Under the pieces are notes generated by a model. It saw nothing but the letters and a program-made list of their open reading frames with translations, was not told the origin of the DNA and searched no databases. A stretch of 64,000 nt of DNA from Burkholderia cepacia ATCC 25416 (lineage in GTDB: Bacteria; Pseudomonadota; Gammaproteobacteria; Burkholderiales; Burkholderiaceae): NCBI RefSeq assembly GCF_001411495.1, contig NZ_CP012982.1:930001-994000 (forward strand), read 5' to 3'. Made by a program: the position numbers and the translations under genes. Position 1 is the stretch's first letter. Every line of letters begins with the position of its first letter. Below, one piece after another: positions 16,459 through 25,711 of this stretch.

Positions 16459-17478
16459 ATGCACGCATGGCAAGTAAAACCGGGCGACGGTGCGGCCGGG
16501 CTTCGGCGCATCGACGCGACACGCCGCGCGGTCGGGCCGACCGACGTCGTCGTGAAGATCCATTCGGCCGGCCTGAACTATCGCGACCTGATGTTCGCGC
16601 GCGGCGACTATCTCGGCATCGGCAACGAAGCGCTGATTCCGGTTGCCGACGGCGCCGGCGAAGTCATCGAAACGGGCCGCGACGTCACGCGCTTCAAGCC
16701 CGGCGATCGCGTGATCAACACCTACTTCCCGCGCTGGATCGACGGGCCGCCGACGCCGCAGAAAACCTCGGGATCGCCCGGCTCGCATTTCGACGGCGTG
16801 CTGGCCGAGCACTTCGTGTCCGACGAAGCGGCGCTGGTCGCGATTCCCGCGCATCTGGACTACGACGAGGCGGCGACGCTGTCGTGCGCGGGCATCACCG
16901 CCTGGAACGCGCTGTTCGCCGACGGCGGCCTGGGGCCCGGCGCGACCGTCGTGCTGCTCGGCACGGGCGGCGTGTCGATCGTTGCGCTGCAGCTCGCGCA
17001 TGCCGCGGGGCTGCGCACCATCGTCACGTCGTCGAGCGACGCGAAGCTCGAACGCGCCCGCGCGCTCGGTGCGGACGCAACCATCAACTATCGCGCCACG
17101 CCCGAATGGCAACACGACGTGCTGCGGCTCACCGGCGGCGCGGGTGCGGATCTGGTCGTCGAAGTCGGCGGCAAGGATACGCTGCCGCGCTCGGTCGCCG
17201 CGACGAAGATGGGCGGCACCGTGTCGGTGATCGGCGGCCTCAGCAGCTTCGGCGGCCCCGAGCTCGGGCTGCTGTCGCTGATCGGCGGGATCAGGCGGCT
17301 GCAGGGGATCATGGTCGGCAGCCGCGCGATGCTCGACGACGTCGTGCGCCTCGTAGACGCGAAGCGGATCAAGCCGGTGGTCGATCGCGTGTTCGGCTTC
17401 GACGAAGCGCCGCAGGCGTATGCGTACCTGCAGTCGGGGCAGCACTTCGGCAAGGTCGTGATCCGCGTCGCGCGGTAA
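16459..17478 (+). CDS. Medium-chain alcohol dehydrogenase/quinone reductase-like
   Basis: The 339-residue protein is a medium-chain dehydrogenase/reductase. It has an N-terminal GroES-like fold (IHSAGLNYRDLMFARGDY, then GEVIETGRDVTRFKPGDRV), then a Rossmann domain with VVLLGTGGVSIVALQLAHAAG and GADATINYR. The structural zinc cysteines are absent, and the residue after GAGEVIE does not offer the classic zinc ligands, so a zinc-free quinone-reductase-like enzyme is more likely. NAD(P)H is the cofactor. A strong ribosome site (AAAGGAG) lies 6 bases before the ATG. It is divergent from a LysR gene that probably regulates it. Confidence 0.88.
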   Translation: MHAWQVKPGDGAAGLRRIDATRRAVGPTDVVVKIHSAGLNYRDLMFARGDYLGIGNEALIPVADGAGEVIETGRDVTRFKPGDRVINTYFPRWIDGPPTPQKTSGSPGSHFDGVLAEHFVSDEAALVAIPAHLDYDEAATLSCAGITAWNALFADGGLGPGATVVLLGTGGVSIVALQLAHAAGLRTIVTSSSDAKLERARALGADATINYRATPEWQHDVLRLTGGAGADLVVEVGGKDTLPRSVAATKMGGTVSVIGGLSSFGGPELGLLSLIGGIRRLQGIMVGSRAMLDDVVRLVDAKRIKPVVDRVFGFDEAPQAYAYLQSGQHFGKVVIRVAR

Positions 17479-17494
17479 GCGCATCGGGGTGACG

Positions 17495-17520
17495 GGCAGC
17501 GGGCGGCCTCGCCCGCTGCC
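17495..17520. terminator. Hairpin between convergent genes
   Basis: GGCAGCGGGCG-GCCT-CGCCCGCTGCC is a perfect 11-bp stem with a 4-base loop, placed in the 49-bp gap between the dehydrogenase stop and the porin stop. There is no long T-run, but its position fits a two-way terminator. Confidence 0.6.
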
Positions 17521-17527
17521 TCCGGCG

Positions 17528-18712
17528 TCAGAACCGGTGACGGATCCCCGCGTGAATCATCAGCTGCTTCGAGGTCGACGACAGGTCTGCCGCGCCGGGA
17601 ACATAGGCCTGGTCGAGCGACGAGCCCGTCGCGTCGCCCGCGATCCGCTGGTAGGCGCCCATCAGGTACACGTCCGTGCGCTTCGACAGCGTGTAGTCGG
17701 CCATCAGCCCGAGCGAATGGATCTTCGGCTTCGCGGTGCCCGTCGTCGCGTCGTAGCGCACCGTCGTGTACACGTACTGCGCCCCGACGAACAGCGCGGG
17801 CGTGAACTGGTATTTGCCGTTCACTTCGAAGTTCTGGTACTTGATCGACGTCACCGTGCCGCCTGCGAGCGGGCCGGTCACGGGCTCGATCGTCTCGTCG
17901 CCGAACAGGTAACCGACGTTCGCGGTCGGCCGCGTGACGTTACTGTTCGTGTACGCGAACCCGACCGTCGCGGGCCCCGCCGTGTAGTTGATGCCCGCAC
18001 CGAAGATCCGCAGCCGCGCCGACGCGAAGTTCGCATCGGCGCCGACCGATCCCGAGCCCGCGATCGCGCCGCCCGGCGTCGCACCCGGGTTGTCCGCATT
18101 CAGGAAGGCCGCGCCGACGAGCCACCCGCCCTGCTCGTACTGCGCGCCGACGCTCCACTGCCGGTTGTTCGCGAAGCCCGTGTCGTTACTGAAGCTGTAC
18201 GTGCCGCCGAACGAGAAGCCGGCGAAATCCGGGCTCGCATACTTGACCGTGTTGTTGACCCGAAACGTATTGCCGGTGTTGTCGTTGTCGAGCGGATGCG
18301 AGAACGGATAGACGCCCCAACTGCCGTTCGCGGTGGTCGGCGCGAGATAGTCGACCACCGCATCGTATTGCCGGCCGAGCGTCAGCGTGCCGAACCGCGC
18401 GCTGCCGAGGCCGACGTACGCCTGCCGCCCGAACATGCGGCCGCCCTGCGCGAGCGTGCCGCTGTTCACGTTGAAGCCGTTCTCGACCTGGAACAGCGCG
18501 CTGTAGCCGCCCCCCAGATCCTCGCTGCCCTTCAGCCCCCAGCGGCTGCCCTGCGCGAAGCCGCTCGCCATCTGCCACGCGCCGTGGCCGCCGACATTGT
18601 TCGTGTAGTCGATGCCCGCATCGACGAGGCCGTACAGCGTGACGCTGCCTTGCGCGAACGCGGGCGCGGCGCACAGCGCCGGCATCGCGACGAAAATCAA
18701 TCTCCAGTTCAT
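17528..18712 (-). CDS. OmpC-like outer-membrane porin
   Basis: A 394-residue trimeric general porin of the type abundant in Burkholderia. It has a signal peptide (cleavage after AFA, about residue 20), a start of the mature protein QGSVTLYGLVDAGIDY, the loop-3 region QYDAVVDYLAPTT, and a C-terminus ending in the assembly signal MIHAGIRHRF with terminal Phe. It forms a 16-stranded barrel for small solutes. It lies directly downstream, in the same direction, of an amino-acid-binding protein gene (51-bp gap) and an amidohydrolase gene, so the three may be co-expressed for uptake of an acylated amino acid. Confidence 0.93.
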   Translation of the reverse strand: MNWRLIFVAMPALCAAPAFAQGSVTLYGLVDAGIDYTNNVGGHGAWQMASGFAQGSRWGLKGSEDLGGGYSALFQVENGFNVNSGTLAQGGRMFGRQAYVGLGSARFGTLTLGRQYDAVVDYLAPTTANGSWGVYPFSHPLDNDNTGNTFRVNNTVKYASPDFAGFSFGGTYSFSNDTGFANNRQWSVGAQYEQGGWLVGAAFLNADNPGATPGGAIAGSGSVGADANFASARLRIFGAGINYTAGPATVGFAYTNSNVTRPTANVGYLFGDETIEPVTGPLAGGTVTSIKYQNFEVNGKYQFTPALFVGAQYVYTTVRYDATTGTAKPKIHSLGLMADYTLSKRTDVYLMGAYQRIAGDATGSSLDQAYVPGAADLSSTSKQLMIHAGIRHRF

Positions 18713-18763
18713 CCGTCATCCTTATTTGTTTTGTCGTTACCGCGCCATGCATGGCGCCACCGC

Positions 18764-19561
18764 TTACTTCGTGCCGTAGATGTCGAAGTCGAAATACTTC
18801 CGGTTGATCCGCTGGTACGTGCCGTTCGCGAGGATCGTCGCGAGCGCGCGGTTGAAGGCGTCGCGCAGGTCGTTGTCCTGCTTGCGCAGCCCGAGCCCGT
18901 CGCCCTGCCCGAAATACTTCGCGTCGTCGATCGCCGCGCCGACGAATGCAAACTCCTTGCCCTGCGGCTTCTTCAGGAAACCGTCGCTCGCCGCGATCGA
19001 TGCCTGGAACGCCGCGTCGAGCCGGCCCGTCACGAGATCGGCATAGACCTGGTCCTGGTTCGGGTACGACACGATCTGCACGCCGGCCGGCTGCCAGTTC
19101 GCGATCGCATAGTCGGCCTGCGCGGAGCCCTGCTCGACGCCCACGCGCTTGCCCTTCAGCGCGTCGGCCGTCGGCAGCAGCGGCGAACCCTTGCGCGCGA
19201 CGAGGCGCGCCGGCGCATTCGAGATCCGGTTCGTGAAGGCGATCTGCTGCTGCCGCTTCGGCGTAATCGTCATCGACGACGCGATGACGTCGAACTTGCG
19301 CGCGAGCAGCCCTGGAATCATCCCGTCGAAACTCGACTCGACCCACACGCAGCGCGCATGCAGTTCCGCACACAACGCATTCGTGATGTCGATCCCGAAG
19401 CCCGTCAGCGTGCCGTCGGGCAGCTTGTACTCGAGCGGCGGGTAAGTCGGATCGACCGCGAGGCGAATCTCCCTGCCCGCCCAGTCACCCGCATGCGCCG
19501 CCCCTGCCGCCAGCGCCAACGCGAGCGCCGCCATCCGTTTACATTGCTTCCCCTGCTTCAT
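18764..19561 (-). CDS. Periplasmic amino-acid-binding protein (HisJ/ArgT type)
   Basis: This 265-residue family-3 solute-binding protein has a signal peptide (about 1-24, ending AHA). The mature part shows the family signature GFGIDITNALCAEL, DGMIPGLLARKFDVIASSMTITPKR, then GKRVGVEQGSAQADY and a C-terminal domain with GLGLRKQDNDLRDAFNRAL. Such proteins bind basic amino acids, opines or relatives for an ABC importer; no importer genes lie nearby. It sits between an M20 amidohydrolase gene (50-bp gap) and a porin gene in one direction, which suggests uptake and deacylation of the same compound. Confidence 0.9.
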   Translation of the reverse strand: MKQGKQCKRMAALALALAAGAAHAGDWAGREIRLAVDPTYPPLEYKLPDGTLTGFGIDITNALCAELHARCVWVESSFDGMIPGLLARKFDVIASSMTITPKRQQQIAFTNRISNAPARLVARKGSPLLPTADALKGKRVGVEQGSAQADYAIANWQPAGVQIVSYPNQDQVYADLVTGRLDAAFQASIAASDGFLKKPQGKEFAFVGAAIDDAKYFGQGDGLGLRKQDNDLRDAFNRALATILANGTYQRINRKYFDFDIYGTK

Positions 19562-19611
19562 TGCCAGTCTCCTTCCTCGTGTGAATCGTCAGTCAAAATC
19601 ATGCGGGCGCG

Positions 19612-20793
19612 TCACGCGAGATAGCGCTCCGCCAGCGCAATCCAGTAGCTCGCGCCGGTGGCGAGGCACGCGTCGTTGAAGTCGTAGCCGGGATGGTGCA
19701 GCCCGCATCCGGCGCCGCCGTCGCCATTGCCGTCACCGTTGCCGATCGACAGGTAGCTGCCGGGGCAAGCGTTCAGCATGAACGCGAAGTCCTCGCTTGC
19801 CGCGATCGGCCGAAGATGGGGGATCAGCGCGCCGTCACCGCCCCATTCACGGGCGACGTCGCGCGCGAAGGCGGTTTCCGCCGCGTGATTGACGAGCACC
19901 GGATAGTCGTGGCGGTAATCGATCTCGGCCGACGCGCCGTAGCTCGCGGCCTGCCCGTGCACGATCTCGCGAATGCGCCGTTCGAGCAGCGCGCGCACGT
20001 CCGGCGACAGTGCGCGCACGCTCAGCGCCAGTTCCGCGTGCGGCGGGATCACGTTCGACGCGGTGCCCGCATGGATCGAGCCGGCCGTCACGATCGCCAG
20101 GTCCTGCGGGTTCACGTTGCGCGACACGACGGTCTGCAGCGCCATCACGATCGACGCGCAGACGACCACCGGATCGATCGTCGTATGCGGCGCCGCGCCA
20201 TGCCCGCCGCGCCCGGTCACGCGCACGCGCACCTCGTCGGCCGATGCCATCGCCGGGCCGTCGCAGAAACCGAGCACGCCGGCGGGCAGGCCCGGCACGT
20301 TGTGCATCGCGAACACCGCATCGCACGGAAACTGCTCGAACAGCCCGTCGTCGATCATCCGCTTCGCGCCGCCGAGCCCTTCCTCGGCCGGCTGGAAAAT
20401 CAGGTTCAGCGTGCCCGTGAAGCGGGCGCGCTCGGCCAGGCACCGCGCCGCCGCCAGCAGCATCGCCGTATGGCCGTCGTGGCCGCATGCATGCATCACG
20501 CCGTCGCACCGGCTCGCATGCGGCAGCCCGGTCGCCTCGCGGATCGGCAGCGCGTCCATGTCGGCGCGCAGCCCGAGCCGCTTACCGGTGCCTCGCGTCA
20601 ACGTGCCGACCACGCCCGTGCCGCCGAGCCCGCGCGTCACCCGATAACCCCACGTTGTCAGGAAGCCGGCCACGAGGTCGCTCGTCGCATGTTCCTCGAA
20701 GCCGAGCTCAGGATGCGCGTGCAGCCGTCGGCGCAGCGCAATCATCTCCGTTTCGATGGCCGCCAATTCCGGCTGGACTGGTTTGTGGTTCAA
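19612..20793 (-). CDS. M20-family amidohydrolase (hippurate hydrolase-like)
   Basis: 393 residues from a TTG at 20793, chosen because AGGAG lies about 8 bases before it and the conserved protein begins there; the in-frame ATG at 20931 lies inside the neighbouring regulator's start region. Metal-binding and catalytic features of M20/M40 amidohydrolases are visible: LHAHPELGFEEH, GLRADMDALPI, MHACGHDGHTAM (metal ligands and base), PAEEGLGGAKRM, and GRGGHGAAPH in the dimerisation domain. These zinc or manganese enzymes cleave N-acyl amino acids, hippurate or N-acetylated diaminoacids in the cytoplasm. It is divergent from a LysR gene and heads a unit with a binding protein and a porin. Confidence 0.88.
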   Translation of the reverse strand: MNHKPVQPELAAIETEMIALRRRLHAHPELGFEEHATSDLVAGFLTTWGYRVTRGLGGTGVVGTLTRGTGKRLGLRADMDALPIREATGLPHASRCDGVMHACGHDGHTAMLLAAARCLAERARFTGTLNLIFQPAEEGLGGAKRMIDDGLFEQFPCDAVFAMHNVPGLPAGVLGFCDGPAMASADEVRVRVTGRGGHGAAPHTTIDPVVVCASIVMALQTVVSRNVNPQDLAIVTAGSIHAGTASNVIPPHAELALSVRALSPDVRALLERRIREIVHGQAASYGASAEIDYRHDYPVLVNHAAETAFARDVAREWGGDGALIPHLRPIAASEDFAFMLNACPGSYLSIGNGDGNGDGGAGCGLHHPGYDFNDACLATGASYWIALAERYLA

Positions 20794-20900
20794 CCCCGAT
20801 TCTCCTCGACGTACGCCGGTTGCCGATCGCCCGAATGACCGATCGTGGCCGCATCGTAGGCAGCGAAAATCCCGGCGAACAGCCGCGGTTTCGTTATGAT

Positions 20901-20917
20901 GACAACCTTTCGTTGTC
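20901..20917. promoter_or_regulatory. Dyad GACAAC-N5-GTTGTC, candidate LysR site
   Basis: A perfect inverted repeat GACAACCTTTCGTTGTC lies in the 136-bp gap between the divergent amidohydrolase and LysR genes, 12 bases before the LysR ATG. A site there fits autoregulation and control of the divergent unit; the binding protein is inferred. Confidence 0.5.
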
Positions 20918-20929
20918 GGGTATCGCACC

Positions 20930-21889
20930 ATGGGTACGATCAGGCTGCATCAGCTTCAGGCGCTCGTCGCGAGCGCGGAGGCCGGGAGCATCCGCGGCGC
21001 GGCGCGCACGCTCGGGCTGTCGCAGGCGGCCGTCACGCGCGCGCTGCGCGAACTGGAGGCCGGCGAGCGCCTGCCGCTGCTCGTGCGCGCGCCGGAGGGA
21101 ATCGGCTTCACGGAATACGGCAAGACGCTGCTCACGCACGCGAAGCTCGTGCTGAAGCAGCTCGAACACGCGCAGAGCGATCTCGAACGCATGCGCGGCC
21201 GCATCGAGGGCCGGCTGAGCATCGGCGTGACGCCGTGGCTCACGATGACGTTCCTGGCGGAAACGGTGCTGCGCTTTCGCGAGCGGATGCCCGACGTGCG
21301 CCTCGAACTCTACGAGGCGCTGATGGCCGTCGCGCAGCCGCTGTTGCGCGACGGCAGCATGGATTTCGCGCTCGGGCACGTGCAACCGGGCGGCACGCAG
21401 GAATTCGCGTTCGAGCCGATGCTGCGCTACGAGACATCGGTAATGGTGCGCGCCGGCCATCCGCGCGAACACGCGCGCTCGATCCACGACCTGCTCGAGA
21501 ACGACTGGGTGCTGAATTTCGCGGCCGACGGGCAGGCCGCGCTCGTCGACTACCTGTTCACGCGCCACGGTGCCGACATCGACGAACGGCGCATCGTCCG
21601 CGCGCAGTCGGTGGCGATGCTGCAGACGATGCTCGAACAGGCCGACATGTGCACGTGGTGCCCGACGATTCTCGCTGCAGTGCCGCCGTTCGGCGAACGG
21701 ATGCGCGCGTTGCAGCTGAAGGAGACTTTCGAGCCGCGCGACCTCGGGATCGTCACGCGGCGCAGCAGCACGCTGAGCGACGCGGCGCGCTGCTTCATCG
21801 ACTGCCTGCTGCACGTGATCCGCCGGCACGCGCGGTCGGCACGCAAGGCGGATCTCGCGCTGTTCAGGACGCTGTCGCTGCTGATCTGA
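20930..21889 (+). CDS. LysR-family transcriptional regulator
   Basis: The 319-residue protein has an N-terminal LysR helix-turn-helix (IRLHQLQALVASAEAGSIRGAARTLGLSQAAVTRALRELE) and an effector-binding domain (about 93-300, from GRLSIGVTPWLTMTFLAETVLRF). The early LxxLxxLxxxxxxGSI pattern is like GbpR/CbbR-type regulators. It is divergent from the amidohydrolase/binding-protein/porin unit, and I infer it controls that unit in response to its substrate. A palindrome lies in the shared promoter region. Confidence 0.9.
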   Translation: MGTIRLHQLQALVASAEAGSIRGAARTLGLSQAAVTRALRELEAGERLPLLVRAPEGIGFTEYGKTLLTHAKLVLKQLEHAQSDLERMRGRIEGRLSIGVTPWLTMTFLAETVLRFRERMPDVRLELYEALMAVAQPLLRDGSMDFALGHVQPGGTQEFAFEPMLRYETSVMVRAGHPREHARSIHDLLENDWVLNFAADGQAALVDYLFTRHGADIDERRIVRAQSVAMLQTMLEQADMCTWCPTILAAVPPFGERMRALQLKETFEPRDLGIVTRRSSTLSDAARCFIDCLLHVIRRHARSARKADLALFRTLSLLI

Positions 21890-21933
21890 CGCGCGGCGAA
21901 CACGGGCGGGCCGCCGCGTCGCCGCGTGCGAGT

Positions 21934-21963
21934 CGTGCCCGTGCCCGTGCCCGTGCCCGTGCC
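21934..21963. repeat. CGTGCC tandem repeat, five copies
   Basis: Five perfect copies of CGTGCC in the gap between the convergent LysR gene and the TonB-dependent receptor gene. Probably a slippage-prone microsatellite; it is outside both coding regions. Confidence 0.85.
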
Positions 21964-21968
21964 GCCCG

Positions 21969-24281
21969 TCAGATTTTCGCCGTCAGCGTGATCCCGACCG
22001 TGCGCGGATCGCCGTACAGCACCGGATACGCGCCATACGACGGCAGCAGCTCGAGCTTCTTGTAGACCTTGTTGGTCAGGTTCGTCACGTAGCCCGTCAC
22101 GATGTACTTCTGGTTCGGCGTCGTGTAGGAAACGTGCGCGTTCAACACCGTGTAGCCGCCCTGCCAGAGCTGCGGCATCGTCTGCCGGGTCGCGCTGAAG
22201 TATTCGCGGCTGCGGTAGTTCACGTCACCGCCTGCGATCAGCGTGCCGAACGACACCGGTACGCGATAGTCGAAGCCCGCATTGATCGTCGTATGCGGCG
22301 AGCGCGCGAACGAGTTGCCGACGGCGGTCGGCACATAGCGGAACTCCGTGTAGCGCGTGTTCAGCATCCCGAGGTTCGCGAACAGGTAGAGGCTGTTGAC
22401 CGGCTGCGCCTTCAGCTCCAGTTCGAAGCCGTCCGCGCGCCCCTGCCCCGCATTCGACAGCGTCGACACCGGCGGGCCGCCGAACGGGTTCGGCGCGAGC
22501 GCGAACACCTGGATGTCGCGATAGTCGTAGTGGAACACGCTCGCGTTGACGATCAGCCGCTTGTCGAACCACTCGCTCTTGATGCCGACTTCATAGTCGG
22601 TCAGGTACTCCGGCGACACGGTCGACACCGTGCTCTGCGTATACGCGTTGCCGTTGTAGCCGCCCGAACGGAAGCCGCGCGCATAGCGGAAGTACGCACG
22701 CACGTTGCTGCTGAGCGCGTATTCGGGCGTGAGGTCCCAGGTCGGCGCGCGCCAGGTGTTCGTCTGGTTCTGCCGCGCGCTGACCGCCAGCGGCGACGAC
22801 ACCGACGACGGCTCCCACCAGCTGCCCGGATTGTCGAACGTCACGTTGCCGGTGCCCTGCAGCCCGGTCAGGTTGATGTTCTTGCGCTCGATCGTGTAAC
22901 GCAGCCCGCCCGTCACGTTGAAGCGGTCGGTAAACCGGTACTTCACGCTGCCGAAGATCGCCGCGCTCTGCGTGTGCTGCGTGAGGTCGGTCAGGTGGTA
23001 GAACGCGGGTGACGGCGAGCCCGGCAAGCCGCCGCCGGCACCCTGCTCGGCCAGTTGCTCGGTGAACAGGTGGGTGCCGACGAGCCAGCTCAGCCGGTCG
23101 TTCTGCGGCGATTCGAGCCGGAATTCCTGCGAGAACTGGCGGCTCGACAGGCGATCGTGCGAGCGTGCGGCGTCGAACGCCGAATAGTCCTCGTCGTCCT
23201 GGTACCAGCGGTGCAGCCCTTCGAACGCGGTGATCGACGTGAGCGTGACCGCCGGGTTGATGCGCCAGTGCGCGGTGAGCGATGTGCCCCAGGTCGAGAT
23301 GTGATCGCTCGACGGCGCGTTGAGCGACACCGTGTACGGATCGCTCGAGCCGACGAAGCCGAACTGGTTCGCGCCGCCCGGCCCCGCGCCTTGCGCGTGC
23401 CACGCATTGCCGCCGCCCGTGTAGTTGCGGCCGTGGATGTTGAACAGGAAGTTGGTGTCCGACGTGGGCACGGCGAGCACCTGGAAGCGCACCGCGTTGT
23501 CGTGGAAGCCGCCGAAGCGCCCTTGCTGCACCGTATTCGTGTAGAAGCTGTCGGCGTTCTCGTGATACACCGACACGCGCGCGGCCAGCACGTCGTTCTT
23601 GCCGATCGGCCCGCCGATCGCGGCCTCCGCGAGCCGGCTGTTGTACTGGCCGAGCCCGATCTTGCCGTAGCCGCTCACGTCGAAGGTCGGCTTCTGCGAC
23701 GTGATGCTGAGCGCGCCGCCGACCGTGTTCTTGCCCCACAGCGTGCCCTGCGGGCCGCGCAGCACTTCGATGCGGTCGAGGTCGAACAGCGGGAACCCCT
23801 GCCCGAACACGCTGTTGATGTACACGTCGTCGAAGTACACGCCGATCGGGCTCAGCGACAGGTCCGACGGATCGTTGCTGCCGACGCCGCGCAGGAACCA
23901 GCGCGGCCGCTCGCGGCCCTCGGTCGATTGCCCGGTGAAGTTCGGCACGTACTTCGTCACGTCGTTGACCACGCGCAGCTCGTTGTTCCTGATCGCGTCG
24001 CCGCTCAGCGCGCTCACCGCGACCGGCACGTCCTGGATGCTCTCCTTGCGCCGGCGCGCGGTCACGGTGACCGTGCCGAGGTTCGTTTCGCGGATGGCCG
24101 TGCCGCGGGTCGCACGGGCCGCCGTCGGTGCAGCCGCGGCTGCATCGTCCGTGCCCTGTTGTGCCGGTTTCTCGTCCGGTGCCGCCGTCACCGCACCTTC
24201 TTCCGCCCACGCGGGCAACGATACGGCTCCGCCCGTCAGCAGTCCCCCCAGCGCGGTGACGATTAGTTTTTTCCTGAACAT
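21969..24281 (-). CDS. TonB-dependent outer-membrane receptor
   Basis: The 770-residue protein has a signal peptide (cleavage after AWA, about residue 25) and a TonB-box-like stretch (LGTVTVTARRRKESIQDVPVAVSA, about 68-91). It has a plug domain with VRPNFTG-like and LRGPQGTLWGKNTVGGALSI parts, and a barrel ending in VGITLTAKI. It belongs to the iron-complex/vitamin receptor superfamily, but receptors of this kind also import other scarce solutes. Its place behind an operon with its own TonB-ExbB-ExbD, desulfurisation enzymes and a sigma-54 promoter in front points to an organosulfur compound as ligand rather than a siderophore. The ATG at 24281 is preferred since the signal peptide starts there. 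Confidence 0.9.
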   Translation of the reverse strand: MFRKKLIVTALGGLLTGGAVSLPAWAEEGAVTAAPDEKPAQQGTDDAAAAAPTAARATRGTAIRETNLGTVTVTARRRKESIQDVPVAVSALSGDAIRNNELRVVNDVTKYVPNFTGQSTEGRERPRWFLRGVGSNDPSDLSLSPIGVYFDDVYINSVFGQGFPLFDLDRIEVLRGPQGTLWGKNTVGGALSITSQKPTFDVSGYGKIGLGQYNSRLAEAAIGGPIGKNDVLAARVSVYHENADSFYTNTVQQGRFGGFHDNAVRFQVLAVPTSDTNFLFNIHGRNYTGGGNAWHAQGAGPGGANQFGFVGSSDPYTVSLNAPSSDHISTWGTSLTAHWRINPAVTLTSITAFEGLHRWYQDDEDYSAFDAARSHDRLSSRQFSQEFRLESPQNDRLSWLVGTHLFTEQLAEQGAGGGLPGSPSPAFYHLTDLTQHTQSAAIFGSVKYRFTDRFNVTGGLRYTIERKNINLTGLQGTGNVTFDNPGSWWEPSSVSSPLAVSARQNQTNTWRAPTWDLTPEYALSSNVRAYFRYARGFRSGGYNGNAYTQSTVSTVSPEYLTDYEVGIKSEWFDKRLIVNASVFHYDYRDIQVFALAPNPFGGPPVSTLSNAGQGRADGFELELKAQPVNSLYLFANLGMLNTRYTEFRYVPTAVGNSFARSPHTTINAGFDYRVPVSFGTLIAGGDVNYRSREYFSATRQTMPQLWQGGYTVLNAHVSYTTPNQKYIVTGYVTNLTNKVYKKLELLPSYGAYPVLYGDPRTVGITLTAKI

Positions 24282-24343
24282 CGATGAGTCATCCTGTTTG
24301 ATCGGTTGAACGCACGTGCGTGCGCGACGCACGGGTTCCCTGT

Positions 24344-24359
24344 TGCAATTCGGATGCCA
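24344..24359 (-). promoter_or_regulatory. Sigma-54 promoter for the TonB-dependent receptor
   Basis: On the minus strand TGGCAT-CCGAA-TTGCA matches the -24/-12 consensus TGGCAC-N5-TTGCA with one difference and the exact GG-N10-GC spacing. It lies 63 bp before the receptor ATG. Only a half-site of the activator palindrome (GCAACAC, 24454-24460) was found upstream. Confidence 0.65.
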
Positions 24360-24493
24360 GCCTCGAGAAGCCCGTCGTATCGGGCTTCCGGCAGGTATGC
24401 GGGGTGCGCGTTGCTGCATGCGCATCTGTGAACGGAAGCAAACTGCTTGTCACGCAACACTGCCGGATCGCGAGACACCCGCTCCGATGGTGG

Positions 24494-25711
24494 TCAGGAG
24501 AGCTTTGCAGTCACGGGCTGCGACGCATCGCGCCGCCCGTGTGCGACGCGCAACGCGCACGCGACCAGCACGACGACGGGCAGCCAGCACAGAAACACGG
24601 CCTGCAACCCGACGGCCGGCACGAGCGCACTGCCGGCCAGCGGGCCGCAGAACGCGCCCGTCATCGACGCGAGGTTGTACAGGCTCGACACCTGGCTCTT
24701 GTCCGCCGGGTGACGGCCGAGGCGCTGCATGTTGACGAGATGCAGCAGCGACGAGCCGGCGCACAGCGCGGCGAGCCCCGCGCCGACGATCCACGCGTCA
24801 CGGGCGAGCCCAAGCGCGAGCAGGCCGGCCACGGCACCGGCCAGGCTGAGCCCGTGGCAACGGCGCGCGCTCAGCCGCTGCGCGACATGGCCGAGCCCGA
24901 ACAGCGCGATCACCGCGACCACGCCCTGCAACGTCAGCAGCGCGACGGCGTGCGCCTGGGACAACCCGAGCGACTGGATCGCGAGCACGACCGTATACGC
25001 GCCGGCAAGCGAACGCGTCGCACTGTTCACGGCCTCCAGCACGAGTTGCTCGCGCACGTCGTGATTCCATGCGAGCGCCAGCAACGCGCGCAGGCCGCCG
25101 GTTTCCGGTTGGGCGCCGCGCGGCACGGCCTCGGCGTCGCCGAGCAGCGTCCGGCTGAACAGCGCCATGCCCGCGAAGCTCGCCGACGCCGCGCAGAACG
25201 TCCCGACCGCGCCATGCGCGCCGATCAGCCAGCTCGCGAGCCACGGCCCGACCATGCCGGTTCCGACCGACATCGCCGCGCGGTACCAGCCGGCGCGCGC
25301 GAGGCCGATCTGCGCGAGACGCGCGAGAAACACGCCGTTGATGGATACGATCCGGAACGGGATGCACAGCCCGATCAGCACTTGCGTGAGCGCGATCAGC
25401 GGCCATGCGCCGGTATACGGCACGACGAGGTTGAGCAGCATCGGCCCCATGCTCGCGGCGAAGTACACGCGCCGCGCGCCGTAGCGCGCGACGAGCAGCC
25501 CGGCCGGCAGCGTCATCAGCGCGATGCCGAGCGGCTCCATCGCGGCGATGATGCCGAGCCGCGCGCTGTCGACGCCGAGCGCGAGCGCATACAACGTCGT
25601 CGCGAGCTGCGCCATGCTGATCGTCGTGCCGCTCGCGAGCGCCAGCAGCATGAAACCGCCGGTGAAGCGCTCGCGCCGCCATGCGTCGGCGACGCGTGCC
25701 GGCGCGCTCAC
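24494..25711 (-). CDS. MFS transporter
   Basis: A 405-residue integral membrane protein with about twelve hydrophobic segments and the MFS loop pattern PAGLLVARYGARRVYF between helices 2 and 3. It starts at a GTG (25711) that overlaps the stop of the upstream DszB-like gene by 4 bases (GTGA), so translation is coupled. Within this operon it could import the sulfur compound across the inner membrane after TonB-dependent uptake, or export the desulfurised product. Nothing in the sequence decides between these. Confidence 0.85.
   Translation of the reverse strand: MSAPARVADAWRRERFTGGFMLLALASGTTISMAQLATTLYALALGVDSARLGIIAAMEPLGIALMTLPAGLLVARYGARRVYFAASMGPMLLNLVVPYTGAWPLIALTQVLIGLCIPFRIVSINGVFLARLAQIGLARAGWYRAAMSVGTGMVGPWLASWLIGAHGAVGTFCAASASFAGMALFSRTLLGDAEAVPRGAQPETGGLRALLALAWNHDVREQLVLEAVNSATRSLAGAYTVVLAIQSLGLSQAHAVALLTLQGVVAVIALFGLGHVAQRLSARRCHGLSLAGAVAGLLALGLARDAWIVGAGLAALCAGSSLLHLVNMQRLGRHPADKSQVSSLYNLASMTGAFCGPLAGSALVPAVGLQAVFLCWLPVVVLVACALRVAHGRRDASQPVTAKLS

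Noticed and set aside
17489..19624. 711-codon plus-strand frame over the porin and binding-protein genes
   Set aside because: Shadow of minus-strand genes with clear signal peptides and family motifs.
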